Part shown: positions 11,221-24,296 of the stretch, in pieces
Layout of the letters: each line of letters begins with the position of its first letter
How positions within the stretch are numbered: position 1 is the stretch's first letter
Assembly (NCBI GenBank): GCA_946811185.2
Contig: OX328102.1
Span: 11,471,194 to 11,535,193 of the forward strand
Length of the DNA: 64,000 nucleotides
DNA from: Hippopus hippopus
Lineage: Eukaryota > Mollusca > Bivalvia > Cardiida > Cardiidae
Direction: 5' to 3'
Notes under the pieces: model-generated
The model's input: only the letters and a program-made list of their open reading frames with translations
Database searches by the model: none
Told to the model about the DNA's origin: nothing
Translations under genes and position numbers: made by a program

Positions 11221-11448
11221 GAATTTACCAGATGACAAAATTTCAGACCCTCCTACACAGAAAACATTTTCAGACGAAAAACAAAATGGGGCCTTGGATG
11301 ATTGGAATTGTCTTTGAAAGGGTTGAATACATGGTGTGAATAGAAGAAAATGCAGATTATCAGTGTTTTCTCTTCTTTCCACAATGTTTTCAAAAGTTGT
11401 ATTCCCCAAAGTCCTAAAAGCAAATTTTGTCATCTGGTAAAAACTTAA
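11217..11448 (-). mobile_element. TTAA MITE with B-type termini at both ends
   Basis: Right interior is A-type (TTTTCAAAAG...GTCCTAAAAG), but the last ~30 bases are B-type, CAAATTTTGTCATCTGGTAA. Possible gene-conversion or recombination product. Confidence 0.75.
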
Positions 11449-12142
11449 TAATCTCACTATAGTTTGACAATTAATCTCTTGATAGAATGAACACAATGTG
11501 ATTAAATTCATTTTACAGTTATTTATAACTATAAATAGTCTGAATAGGTTTTTCAGAGTTCAAGGTCATTTTAAGAAAAAAAAACTTCTATCAGTGACAA
11601 TTTACTAAGACAATTTAAAAATCAGTTCTCAAATATTTTGCTATTTACCAGATTGGATCTGATAAAGGAGAACAGTTGTTTAGGGATAGAATTGTACAAT
11701 GTAAATACCAAAATAGACATTTTTGAAAGTGGCAAAGCCACTAGAGAAAATACTGAATTTTGTATTAATGGATGAAGTACAACTTAAAATTACATGAAAT
11801 AATCTTTTTTTCTTATATGCTAAAGACGGACAAGTTTTTACCACATCACTCTGTACTTCTGCAGGATAACATCATGTGTTGAAACTGTATAAATACGAAA
11901 ATTGGCATCGCTCATATGAGCAGTATATATATAAATTTATAACAATGAAACAAAAAGGTTGTAATACACTGAGATATTTCTATAGTCCATCTAACTGCGT
12001 CTAAGAAAGCTCTATGCTATCAAAAAAATTTGTGAATTTTCATTGAAACTGGTCAGTTAGTAAGTAATGATTTGCCGTCAGTCAAGTGATAACAAAAGTT
12101 ATCTTACAACATTGTAAAAACATACGAGTCTTGCTCCTTGAA

Positions 12143-12290
12143 AAGGAAGTTTAATGCATCAGCAAAATGTATCAACTCAAGTTAGCCTGGCTGAGACTGT
12201 GCAGGCTGACCTGGGTAAAAACTTTTTTTTTGCATGCCCCATGACCATCCTACCTCAGGATTTAGCCAGTTGTTAGACAAAATGGGTTTA
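12143..12290. mobile_element. Fold-back element, GTTTAATGCATC type
   Basis: GGAAGTTTAATGCATCAGCA at one side and CAGGATTTAGCCAGTTGTTA at the other; inner GTGCAGGCTGACCTGGG. Confidence 0.75.
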
Positions 12291-12516
12291 ACCCTCTACC
12301 ACACAATCCCAACTTTTAACGACCCCAAGGAAGCAGCCTTTTGAAAACATTGTGGGAAAAGGAGAAAATGCTGGTAACCAGCATTTTCTCCTTTTCCCAC
12401 AACGTTTTCTCCTCTGTCAAATGCAAGTTCCATCATATGAGCCATATTAAAACTGTCCTCTGCAAATGCCTTTGATTTGGATAAGTCTATATTTTTGTTG
12501 TGTGGTAAAGAGTTAA
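12288..12516 (+). mobile_element. TTAA MITE, full length
   Basis: 229 bp with both TTAAs. It inserts at the edge of a CAGCCTGC fold-back. Confidence 0.92.
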
Positions 12517-12889
12517 TGGATCCATTATCATATAATGAATTGCTTGGTGTAATCTCAAGGCATCACACAGATGCATAAAACCCTCCGTTGCCAGAGCATG
12601 GCTCACATGATTATTTGGATCCCATATGAACGATAGCTGAGCCTTATCTTGGACTACAACAGAAATCTTATACACTAGCTGTTTTATAAATCTTAAATCC
12701 AAAACTAGCCATCTGAGCAGCTGAGCCAATCAAATGCCTTGTTTTTAAATCTTAAATAAGGAATGAATCTGAAATGATTGAAGAACCTATCTTCAGGAAC
12801 CTCATGATTGATTTATTAGAACAAAATCAGAGATCAAAGATTTACAAACTCTACTAGCCTGCATCCAGATGTTAATAGTTTCTTTACTC

Positions 12890-13068
12890 TCTACCAAACC
12901 ATAAAATTTTACAATTGACCAAACTGAAAGCATTTGCTGACGACAAATTAAATATTGCTAGAATCATGAAATTTGCTTTTCAAGGGTACAAAACATGGCA
13001 TTCTCCCCTTTTCCGACAATGTCTTTTCCATCAGGGTCATTACAACTTGAGATTGTGTGGTAAAGAGT
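12890..13068 (-). mobile_element. TTAA MITE, hairpin collapsed
   Basis: One arm of the central palindrome is deleted, leaving ACAAAACATGGCATTCTCCC. Confidence 0.75.
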
Positions 13069-13151
13069 TTTTTGCCCCTTATAATGGTCTCCTTATCACG
13101 TACAGTCTATACAAATCTGTGGCAATAAACTGTCAATCGCTTCTATAACAA

Positions 13152-13432
13152 TTGAGTCATTCTCTGTGAAAAGGAGGTTTAATACATCTGGAAAAAAAAA
13201 AAAAAAAGTATCCTCTGATGGCAGCCTGTGCAGTCTGCACAAGCTGACATGAGTCAAAGGTTTTTGGTATTTGTAAATCTTCTGTATGTGTAAGGACAAT
13301 TCTACCTCACATTTCAGTAGGTTGTTAGACAAAATGGATTTTATGGGTCCATAATTTTGTGATGACTGGTTTGGTATAATGCTTTACAGAGATGCATTAA
13401 ACCCATCTCTACCACAGCATGGCTTTTTTTTT
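13152..13432. mobile_element. Fold-back element, GTTTAATGCATC type
   Basis: GGAGGTTTAATACATCTGG at the left; TTACAGAGATGCATTAAACC at the right; inner GGCAGCCTGTGCAGTCTGCA. Confidence 0.75.
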
Positions 13433-14949
13433 ACCATAAAACGTCAGCATAAATGCATGTGGAAGGAAAGCCTGATCAGACTGGACAGTACTGGAACAGA
13501 ATTCTTTCCTCAGGCTCTTGTTTCTGTGAGAAAGCAGAAAGTGGTTTTGAAAGAACACATTCCTGTAATACAATAATACAAAGAACACATGGCCAGGTGC
13601 ACCAACTTCCATAAAATAGATGAAATAAGCTTGACCACAGCTTCAACTATTAACTCTTTCAGGGTCAGTGGCATTTTTGGTAGTTGCTGCAAACAGCATA
13701 GATCCAAGATCAGACTTAACGGAATATGCAATCTAATCTTGGATCTATACTGTGCCATATCTTAGTTTACACTATGATCGAAATCATCTCTAAATGCACC
13801 GGACATCTACTTTTTGACTCTGAAAAAGTCAATTTTATACATCTTTTTGGTTGGTGGCCAATGAGTTAACATTTTGCCACATAATCCCAACTTCAAATGA
13901 CCCTGAAAGAGAAAGCTTTTGATCTACACTGTCCCTTATATGGAAAAATATCTGTGGAAGGTTACAACAGATCAATGGCTGCTAACCCTTTACCGCACAA
14001 TTCCGAGTTTTCATTACACACACACATAAAAAAAAATCTTGTAAAATACTGAAATGTTTTTTTTTATTGGTATTGCTGTAATTGTCTTTTTCATGGAAAA
14101 AAAACATGTTTTAAATGAGGACTTATGCATTTTCAAAAAATACTAAAATGGAGAAATACATATGTGTAGCTAATCATGAGCATTTTGTCTATGTGTCCAA
14201 GTGTTTTCCAATGTTTTTAAAATACTACATTTGGATAATTGATATTTTGCATGTATCAACAAAAAATATAACTATATGTTTGACATAACATAAAGAACAA
14301 ACATCAATTGCTTACTAAAGACTTCAACTTTAAGTAAAGAATAATTACATGTACATTACTACTACACTATGCTATGTTCTACACATATAATATACCGTAC
14401 ATGTACCGGGAAAAAATATCAGGAATAAAGTTAACTCATGACCTCCTGCAGAAACAAATTTTTGCCGCAGATGGCTCTTAAAACATTCCTATAAAATACA
14501 CGTATAGATAATCAACTTACAGGTGTGTATTAGGATTTCTTTGCTGTAAGTCAAAATTTCATGTAAAACAGATACAGTATGTTATATATCTCTTGAAGTG
14601 TAAAGAACTGGATAGCTGTTATAATCATCAAAAAGGTGAAAATTTGGTGTTTAGATAACAAGATGGTCATGAGGCTTTTGGTAATTCTATCTATTTCATG
14701 AGATCCTATATGACATCATTATGCTTATTTAAATACAACCCCCCATAATCAACAGATGCTATTGATCATATGGCATACCCGCAAGTCTTGGCAAAATGCA
14801 GAGAATATAAGAATACCTTAACTGGCTATGTAGCCTGTGAAGGAAATACCAATAAAAAAGATTTTTTGGATACATTTCATTCTTAATTATTCAGATAGTT
14901 TGTTAGCTGTTCCCTTACTACTTTCATTGATAAAAACATTTTGTTTGCC

Positions 14950-15176
14950 TAACCCTTTACCTGGTGAGAAAATTTTAGGCTGGCCCAAATCGAGAACAAT
15001 AGTAGACAACAAATAAAACATGGCTCAAATGACAAAAGTTATCTCTAAAAATGTAGAAAACATTGTGGGAAAAGGAAAAAATGCTGGTGACCAGCATTTT
15101 CTCTTTTTTGCACAATGTTTTCAAAAGTCCTTTTCATGTGGGTCATTAAATGTCGGGATTGTGTGGTAAAGGTTTA
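14950..15176 (-). mobile_element. TTAA MITE
   Basis: Near full length, right TTAA present, left CTAA. Confidence 0.88.
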
Positions 15177-15365
15177 AAAGAATCTAAATAGCTTCTTTTA
15201 TAGCTCCTTGAGGTTGAAGATGTGAAAACATTGTGTGAAAGGGGAAACTGCTTATACAATTGCCTCTTTTACCACTATATTTTAACAAGTGGTGTGTTGT
15301 AGGGTGCAAAAAATCATCTGCAGGTGGTAATGAGTTAAAGAAGGAATGTACCATCTCAAACTGGT

Positions 15366-15537
15366 TTAACCCTTTACCAAACAACATTGAGAAATAAGGC
15401 TTTTTTTCTTCTATTCCCACTATGCTTACAGCCCTTTCACAGACAAACAACATCATTTGAGCCAAACTTTATGTATCGTCTACAAATGCTTTCAGTTTGG
15501 ACAAGTGAAACTGTTTGTGTTGTTTGGTAAAGAATTA
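15366..15537 (+). mobile_element. TTAA MITE, internal deletion
   Basis: Left arm of the hairpin is missing; ends recognisable. Confidence 0.8.
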
Positions 15538-15758
15538 CTACACATATACATTAGTTATATTTAACATCATCTAAAAAATGGTCAGAACCGTAATTGGCTA
15601 TTCTACAAGTTTATGATCAGAGATCCAGATCAGCTAGCTTGTTTTGATTCTAAACACCATGTTGTGGTTACTCTTTAGAATATATCTCATCAGGACATTT
15701 CTAATCGAAAAACCAAAACACAGATTTCACTATAAGAAATACAAGAATTAAATGCTCC

Positions 15759-16165
15759 TTAACCCTTCACCAAACATGTTTTGAAGACTATCACATGGCC
15801 TGCAACACACGAAAAGGGGCATTTGAATATTTGCGTAAAGTGTCGTCTTGGATCAGCCTGCGCAATCCGCGCAGGCTGAACCAAGACAATATTTTCTGTT
15901 TTTATGTAATTTTCTGTTTTGCGCATGTCTACTGAAGCACAAAACCTAATGTAGTCGTAAAGTGCCTTCTTGGATTAGCCTGCGCGGACTGCGCAGGCTG
16001 ATCCGAGACGACACTTTACGCGAATGTCCGAATGCCCCTTTTCATGTGTTGCAAGCCACAAAATGTGCTTTTCAAAATCAATATTTGAGTCACATTTGTC
16101 ACCTGCAAAAGCTTTCAATTTGGACAAGTCCAAAATATTGCCATTCATGTCTGGTAAAGAGTTAA
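15759..16165 (+). mobile_element. TTAA MITE interrupted by a fold-back element
   Basis: A end from 15759, B end to 16165 with TTAA. The middle is replaced by the GCGCAGGCTGATC fold-back (15796-16058), so the fold-back is the younger insertion. Confidence 0.82.
15796..16058. mobile_element. Fold-back MITE, GGCYTGCAACAC ends
   Basis: Both ends read inward as GGC(C/T)TGCAACACRCGAAA. The interior has two palindromes of the type GATCAGCCTGCGCA...TGCGCAGGCTGATC flanked by CGTAAAGTGTCGTC. Second copy at 39977-40246. A common type of element in bivalve DNA as I recall it. Confidence 0.85.
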
Positions 16166-16216
16166 CAATCCCCTTATTTGAATCTCTGCTGAGTTTTCTA
16201 TATAGTTAAACTACAA

Positions 16217-16373
16217 CTACATATCGCCAAATATTCCTGCAAATGTTTTCCGCAGGTTTTTCATGGTATCATCTTCTTCCCCAGACTTTCCTCTTGACAT
16301 TTGTCTTGGTGGTGGACCTTCATGTGGCATCGGGGCATTCTGTCTATGCACCATGTTGTGTTGGGGTGGTCCA
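16217..16373 (-). CDS. Syn: Synapsin exon 13 (domain E and stop)
   Basis: 157 bases: (R)[51 protein letters not shown], stop TAG at 16219-16217. The end matches synapsin domain E (xxIRxLRKSFAxLFxD), which mediates oligomerisation and presynaptic targeting. Acceptor TTGTAG. I see no AATAAA close downstream. Confidence 0.94.
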
Positions 16374-19300
16374 CTACAATGCAAGTTAACTTCATACAAC
16401 ACTTCTCTCAATTAAAAAAGAAGACCATGATGGTCAAATATCACTCACCCAAGTACACAAGATACAGTTTGACGTCATCAATGTTTAGCAAAATTTACAA
16501 AGCAATTCTAAATTGAATTAGCATCCTAAGTTAAAGACCTGCCCTCTGATTGGCTGAGACATTCTGCTAGTTAGTCTTGGAATAAACAAGACAGGTTAAC
16601 TCTTTACCAGATGACAAAATTTTAGACTTGTCAAAATTGAAAGCATTTGCAGACAACAAATAAAATGTAACTCAAATGATGAAATTTGTCTGTTATGGGA
16701 TGGAAAGTGATGTGGGAAAAGGAGAAAATGCTGGTTACGAGCATTTTCTCCTAATCCCGCAATACTTTCAAAAGGCTTCTTTCTCAGGGTCATTGAAAGT
16801 CATGATTGTGTGGTAAAGGGTTAAGAAACAACATTAAGATTTGCAGATTAAGAACAACATTTACATTGGATGTACAATACAGCAGCACTAAACAGCCCCA
16901 TAGAAAACAGCACGAAACAGCCCCATAGAAAATGTAGACTCTTTTCCAAGTATTCAGAAAACCACATACCGTGGCCCATCAGGCTTTGGGCCCTGGGGAT
17001 GTGGAGGCCTTTGTGGTGGTGCATGTGGTAGACCTTGTTGTTGCTGTTGTTGCTGGGTTGGGTTCTGTGGAAGATTCTGTGATGTCTGACCTTGACCTTG
17101 AAGTCCTTGTGGTTGGCGAGGATCTGGTCGGTTGTCAACTTGTCGACCATTCTGTATTGTGTAAACAAAAAGCTGGTTCATAAAAATCTTGTTTTTTTTT
17201 GAGACTTTCAAAAACAGTGATTCATACTTCTAAATTAATACAAATGGAATGATCATGTTAAAAATCTCTATAATACCCAAATAAAAAATTAATTGTGAGA
17301 TATCAAAAAATATTAGATCATTATACATGTAGTATAAAACTTTTTTCAAAGATGTAATGTAAAGAAATTTTCAATGAAAACTCTCAAATATTTTTCAGTT
17401 CAAGCTGGTTCTTGAATACCAGCTATTTCTCGTTTACCCACAATGTTTTCAAAAGCTTTCTTATTCAGGGTCATTTAAACTCAGGACTGAGTGGTTAAGG
17501 ATTGACCCAACTTTTTTCAAGGTCTAAATGTGCAGTTTCACTGTAGTTCAAAGTCATAGTTTAGTATAAGACAGCAGAAAGTGTAGATTCAAGATCAGAG
17601 TGCACATTCTGTGCAGTCTTATCTTGATCTTTGCCATCAGCAAAAGCTATTCAAATCACTAACAGCGGTAAATGGGATAACCTTTTACCACACATTTTTA
17701 CCTGATTTTTAACGACCCTGAGAAAGAAGCCTTTTGAAACCATTGCAGGAAAAAGAGAAAATGCTGGTACCAGCATTTTCTCTTTTTCCAACAATGTTTT
17801 CTACCTTTCCAAACACAGATTTCAATTTTTCGTCTGCAAATGCTTTCAATTTGGACAAGTCTACACTTTTGTTGTTTGGTAATGAGTTAACTCTTTACCA
17901 GACGACAAAATTTTAGACTAGTCCAAATTCAAAGCATTTACAGACGACAAAATTACAGTGACTCAAAATGGAAATTTGTTTTGGTAAGGGTAGAAAACAT
18001 TGTGGGAAAGGTAGAAAATGCTGGTACCAGCATTTTCTCCTTTTCCCACAATGTTTTCAAAAAGCCTCTTTCTCAGAGGTGTTAAAACTCGGGATTGTGT
18101 GGTATAGGGTTAATTAGACGTTTTTAACCTGTATTCCTCTAATGTGTTGTTGCTGTGGTGTTGGTTGATTACTTGCGGAAGTTTGTTGTCTCGCTGGAGA
18201 CGGGCCCGCACTAGTGGCTGGACTTGTAAAACTGCCTCCGTTACCATTCATTGTGTAGTGGTGTATTACAGAACTAGTGTTAGACTGTTTCCTGGAGAAA
18301 TATGACGGCAAAATCTCATTGAAATACTTTCCATCTTTAGACAAGCATTTTCTCCTCTGTCACAATGATTTCATATACATTAAAATATTGAATCTTAAAT
18401 CATTTCAACTCTCTACATAACAATAAAATCTCCGACTAGTCTGGAACAATAAAATCTGAGACCAGTTTTCCCACAATGTTTTTAAAAGCATCTTTCCTCA
18501 TGGTTGTTAAAACAAGGGACTTTTTGGTAACAGTTTAATCATCCCAAAGTCGTCAACTGAAAATTTGGCTCAACAGCTGATTCAAATATGTAAGTCAAAG
18601 TAAGATTTTGCTCTAACAGTATATGTATCTGTTTTGACTGGACAAAAAAGTATCTCTACAATTTTGTTTGCTTGTTTGTACTATACGTAATTTATATTTT
18701 TTCAACATCATTTCACTTTTTTATCTCGCAGTGGCCGGTGCACCTATCCATGCTTTCCTTTGAGTTTCTTTTACCAGTACTTTGCACATTATTCTTCCCA
18801 AGTCACTGGCTGCTTTCCTACAAAACCATCAATGAGACAATGATCAGTGGTGAGTGAGGAATGAATCTTGTTGCAAGGACTATCATCAATCCTTTGAAAA
18901 AAATTTGCCATACTGGGGATTTAAACCAATGGTTCCCTGGATTCAAGTCCTGTATGCTACTGACTGCTCTACCAGACTTGGCGTAAGCAATAAGAATTGT
19001 TTCTGTAGTATGCCATTGGAAAAAAAAAATTGTTCATAATAATATATCACCTAAAAATTTCTAATATTGATCTGGTTCTAAATTCTGAGACAAGCTGTCT
19101 CTCTAAATCTTTCATCAGCTAGATAAATCATCCTGAATGTCAGCTGCATTTATTGCAGCAGTCTAGAGCTTAACTTTTGTACAAAGGTATTGATCAAAGA
19201 TCATTCTTCCACCATAACTTCTTCAGAGTAATCCAGAAATGTAAATTATAGTGTGTAGAAATAAGAATAATGCATTTAAGTCAGGCTCTGGCAAAGGGGG

Positions 19301-22300
19301 GGTTAATACATCTCCATGATGTATTATACCAAGCAAGACATTACAAAATTATCGACCCACAAAATCCAATTTGTCTAAGAACTGGCTGATTCATGAGGTA
19401 AAACGGTCCTTGGAAATGCAGAAAACTTACAAATAGCAAAAACTTTTGACCCATGTCAGCCTGCATAGACTGTGCAGGCTGACATAGGTTGATAATTGTT
19501 GCAGATACCCTTTCCATAGAGTATGGCCCATTTATACTACTTGTCAATATGCATTATATTCTTAATATAGCAACTTACATTGGAGTTTGCACTGGTCTCA
19601 AAAATGCTTGCATTTTAGAAAGTGTCAGATCTGAGATAAGTTTTCTGTCCTCTTCTTGGGTTTCCCCTAACAAAGTCATGGCTGAACCATTCAACTGAAA
19701 TTGGATGTATAAATATTAATATATGCTTTACAAGACAATCCCTTGCATTTACACCCCTAAAAAGGATGACTTTTAAAAACATTGTGGGAAAAGGAAAAAA
19801 TGCTGGTGACCAACAAAAATGTTGTTTTCCACTATTTCAAAGGTACAATTTCATCTTTGTGCCACACTCAGTTTGATATCTGCAAACATTTCCTATACTG
19901 ATAAATCTAAAATTTTGTCATCCATGTATGATAAAGAATGAGTTATCCATGTCAGGTATTGTTTAACCTTTAAAACCAGCGTTTAAATTCCTAGCACAGT
20001 TCTAATTCTAAATTTCTTAAGTAGAAATTCTGTCTTGTACAATCACTGACTAATTAAATTGTGTTTTAAAGTCCCTGTCAACATTATTTCAATTAAAGCA
20101 TGGCAACACTTCACATATTAATATGTATCATGAGTTTCATCAGTGGAAGACTAGGGCTCAGAAGTGTCTTGCCTGAGGACACTCCCACAAAAACCAAGTG
20201 CTTGTACAAGGACCTAAGGGTCCGTACTCACCAACCATCCTTGAGGACATCCTTAGACTTTTTCTCAAGAATTTTCTAAATTTGAAAGTAACCTAACTTT
20301 TGATTGGCTAAACTAGTTGCATTACTTTATAAATCTATAGTATACTGCATACTCTGTACAGCCTGATCAAGGACCTATACTGTCAACAGAACATGTCCTC
20401 ATGATGACCTATATATGATTGCTAGTTGAGATTTTTCTTTTTAATCATTGAACAGTTTATGTCCAAAGGCAAGGAATATCAAATCCATACAGTATAAACC
20501 TTTTACTACACAATCCAAGTTTTATTGGCCCTAAGATACAAAATTTTTGATTTGTGGGAAAGGAGAAAATACTGGTAACCAGCATCCTCTTCCCACACCG
20601 TATCTACCCTTTAAAGAAAAATCTCACAACTTAAGGGACATTCAATATGATGTCTGCAAATGATTTGAAATTGAATCAATCCAAATTTTGGCATCTTGTA
20701 AGGAGTAAATGTATGCTCACCCCAACAATGTATTCTTTGCCGTCTTTACCCTGTATAGCTTCCACAGCAAGTACATCTAAACCTCCAAATATTTTACTGC
20801 ATTCATCCACCCAAAGTTTGTACCTGTTTAATACAAGATATTTATTTTATGCTTTCCGGTAGGATATCGAGAAATAGCAGTGAAAACATTTTTCGATATT
20901 ACACGGGTACGACCAGTGAAAATACCGATTTTCATGTTCTTGTTGCCTAGGTAAATTGCGCGTGCCTCACAACCAGATGGAAATATGATGTCATTTACCT
21001 TACATTTCTCGCGCTGGACGTAATATTGTAATGTGTTGCTATGCGGGAGGGGTACGCCACGGGGAATAACGGAAAAGAACTGTACTGGATTTTGATAAAG
21101 CTCCTCCCAGAAAGGGTTAAAAGCATGAAATAAATAGAATATTTGTTTTTTTCGGTGAAAGATCAAAATTTATTTCATCAAGTGAACACCATCGGTAATA
21201 TTTTCACGAGTTGCCACTTGTGAAAATATTACCGATGGTGTTCACTGGATGAAATAAATTTCGATCTTTCACCGAAAAAAACAAATATCCTCTATATCTT
21301 TAACCCTTTACCACACAACCTTGAGGTTTAGCGAAGCAGGCTTTTGAAAACATAGTGGAAAAAGGAGAAAATGCTGGCAACCTTCATTTTCTCCTTTACC
21401 CACAATGTTTTTCACCCTATCAAAGACAGAAATCATCATTTGAGATACAATTATTTTGTCATCTGCAATTTGCTGTCAATTTGATTGAGTCCAAAATCTT
21501 GTGGTTTGGTGAAGAGTTATAAAAAGATAGATTGTATAAGAGCTAGGTACTGGGAACTGAACATTTAAACTCTTTTTTGTGGCTTAATATGAAGGAAACT
21601 GGTAAAAATAATCTCGACAGTAATTGCCTTTCTTTCATTGTTGTTTTTCATTTTGTTGAAAAGTGGAATTTTTAATTAGATAATTATATATTTCAAGATT
21701 AAAAGTTAATCCCAATCATCGTTGAAAAAGGAAAGAGAGTTACAAAATGGAATGGACACACATTAAAATCACACTGCCATTTGGTCATTCATCCAACTTC
21801 TAACCATAGTGCATTAATTTTACAACTTGATAGCCCTACTTTTTTTTTTTTGAAAATGAGCTTTTTAGAAAGTTACCTATCATTCATTTGTATCTGTTCT
21901 AACATTGCTGATCCAGTATTGGCTTTCCAGTTGCCTGATATAGACTTGCGCCTGAAAAAATATAAAATAAAAAATATAATTCTTCTTAACACTTAACAGA
22001 CGAAAAAAAGATTCAGGTAACAAATTAAACATACCTCAAATGATGGAATATGTCTTTGAGAGGGTAGAAAACTGTGTGGAAAAAGCAGAAAATGCTGGTT
22101 ACAAGCACTTTGTATTATTTCAGCAATCTTTTTAAATGCCCCTTCAGGATAGCAAAAATGGCTGGTTGTTTGATACAGAGTACTGATAAGTAAATGCTTA
22201 ACCCTTTCCCACACAATCCCAACTTTTAACCACCCTGAGAAGGTAGCCTTTTGAAAACATTGTTGGAAAAGGAGAAAATGCTGGTTACCAGCATTTTCTC

Positions 22301-24261
22301 CTTTTCCAACATTGTTTTCTACCTTTCCAAAACAAATTTCAATTTTTCAGCCATATTTATTTTGTTGTCTGCAATTGTTTTCATGTTGGACAATTCTTAA
22401 GTTTTGTTGTTTGGCAAAGAGTTAAGCGAGAAACAGTATTGTACTTCATGGATATTATCCTTTCCAAGCAATCCAGAGTTTTAACGACTCTCTGAGAGAA
22501 GGCTTTTGAAAACATTGAGAGAAAAGAAGAAAATGCTGGTAACCAGCATTTTTTCCTTTTCCCACATTATTTTCTACCCTTCCAAAGGCAAATCACATCA
22601 TTTGGATAAAATTGATTTTGTTGTTTGCAAAACCCTTTCATTCTAACAAATCCTAGATTTTGGCATTTGGTAAAGGGTTACGGAAAACATTGGAATATTG
22701 GTAATACCAGTCAGCTTTGTATGACAGGGCCAGAGATCTGAATACCCAAATTTAAGATCAACATGGTACTTGCCATACAATTCTAAATCTTATTTCAATT
22801 TCTAATATAAAGACCAACCAAACAATTTTCTGAGCTAGAAAATTTCAGCCCATCTGATTGCTAGTCTTGAAATTCAGATTTAGAAGGATTTATTAACAAT
22901 GATTGTTTGGAAAAATGAAAAATTGAAACTGGTAGGTGGGACCCAGAATCTTGTACCCTTATATGAATAAATGAACTTACCCTTTTGACACAGTGTTACT
23001 CTATCAGGGCCAACTACCAGTATATACGTTTGACTTTTAAAAGTTTCAACAGAAATTTGCCACATTTAATCTTTACCAAACGACAAAATACAGGACTAGA
23101 CCAAATTGAAAGCATTTGCAGATGACAAATCAAATGTGGTGCAAATGATGGTGTGAATCCATGATCAGATTGGAAGTTCTGCTGCAGTATGATCTTGATC
23201 TATGCTTTCCACAAAAGCTGTTTGAATTCACCAATGGCAGTGAAAGAGAAAAGATTTCTTGTATCTTCTACAATGTTGTTTACACATGCATAATTTGACC
23301 CAAATTTAAATCCTCCATGCACTTAAATTACCAAGATTGCACTTTTGCTAAAATATTTTCAAATGTAGGCTGGTTCAAGACTGAATACTATTTCAAACAT
23401 TATTTCAGTGAGATCATGGTGACCAGTGTACCTATCAATGCTTTCCTAAAGTTTTTTTTTACCAGTGCTTTGCACAGTATTCTTCCTAAGCCACAGGTTG
23501 CTTTCCCTCATAACTATGGTTGAAACAATGGTAAGCAGTGAGAGAGGAATGAATCCTGTAACAGTTACTTTGAATTCTTGGAAAGAAACTGGCAGGGCTT
23601 GCGATTTAAAGCAGATCCCCTGTTCTAAAGTCCTGTATGCTACCGACTGCACTACCAGGGCTTTCCTGCCACAAGAAGAGAAAAAGTCATCTGCAGAACT
23701 GGAAAACAATTGAAAATTTATATAAAAAAGCCCCTAGCTTTAATTTTTTGCCAAACAAAAATTGAAAACATTAATTTTGCAGACTACAAATCAAAAGAGG
23801 CTCAGGTTACGTAATTTGTCTAGGAAAAGGAAGGAAATATTGATGGGAAAAGAAGGAAATGCTGGTTACCAGCATTTTCTCCTTTTACAAACATTGTTTT
23901 CAAAAGCCTATTTCCTCAGTGTCATTATACAGGATTAGTATAGCAAAAGGTTATCTTGTGTTTGAAGAAACCATCTAGAATACTTACAAGAAAGCTTTAT
24001 AATTATTGCCAATTCTCTGGACATGGATGTCATATTTGCTCTCTATATATTGCTCTGTGGCTGCATAAGATTTAGACAGAGCAACTACACTTGCTATATC
24101 CTGGAATGCATGATGTGTGTCTATCTTCACCTGAAACAGAACACAGAAAGGTTAAGATGATGATGATGATGACGACGATGATGACGACGAGGAGGAGGGT
24201 GGTGGTGGTGGAGGTGTTCACAATCATGATGATGAGGAGGAGATGGAGGGATGATGAGGAG

Positions 24262-24296
<35 letters not shown>

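Larger units (their letters stand above)
8400..16216. other. Intergenic, repeat-filled
   Basis: Between the twinfilin start and the synapsin stop codon. It holds TTAA MITE copies (listed separately), two CAGCCTGC fold-backs, one GCGCAGGCTGATC fold-back, a SINE at 8598-8945 and a (GAAT)n microsatellite. I see no coding exon. The stretches 7040-8200 (twinfilin intron 1) and 14000-14940 show nothing I recognise beyond short AT-rich repeats. Confidence 0.7.
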
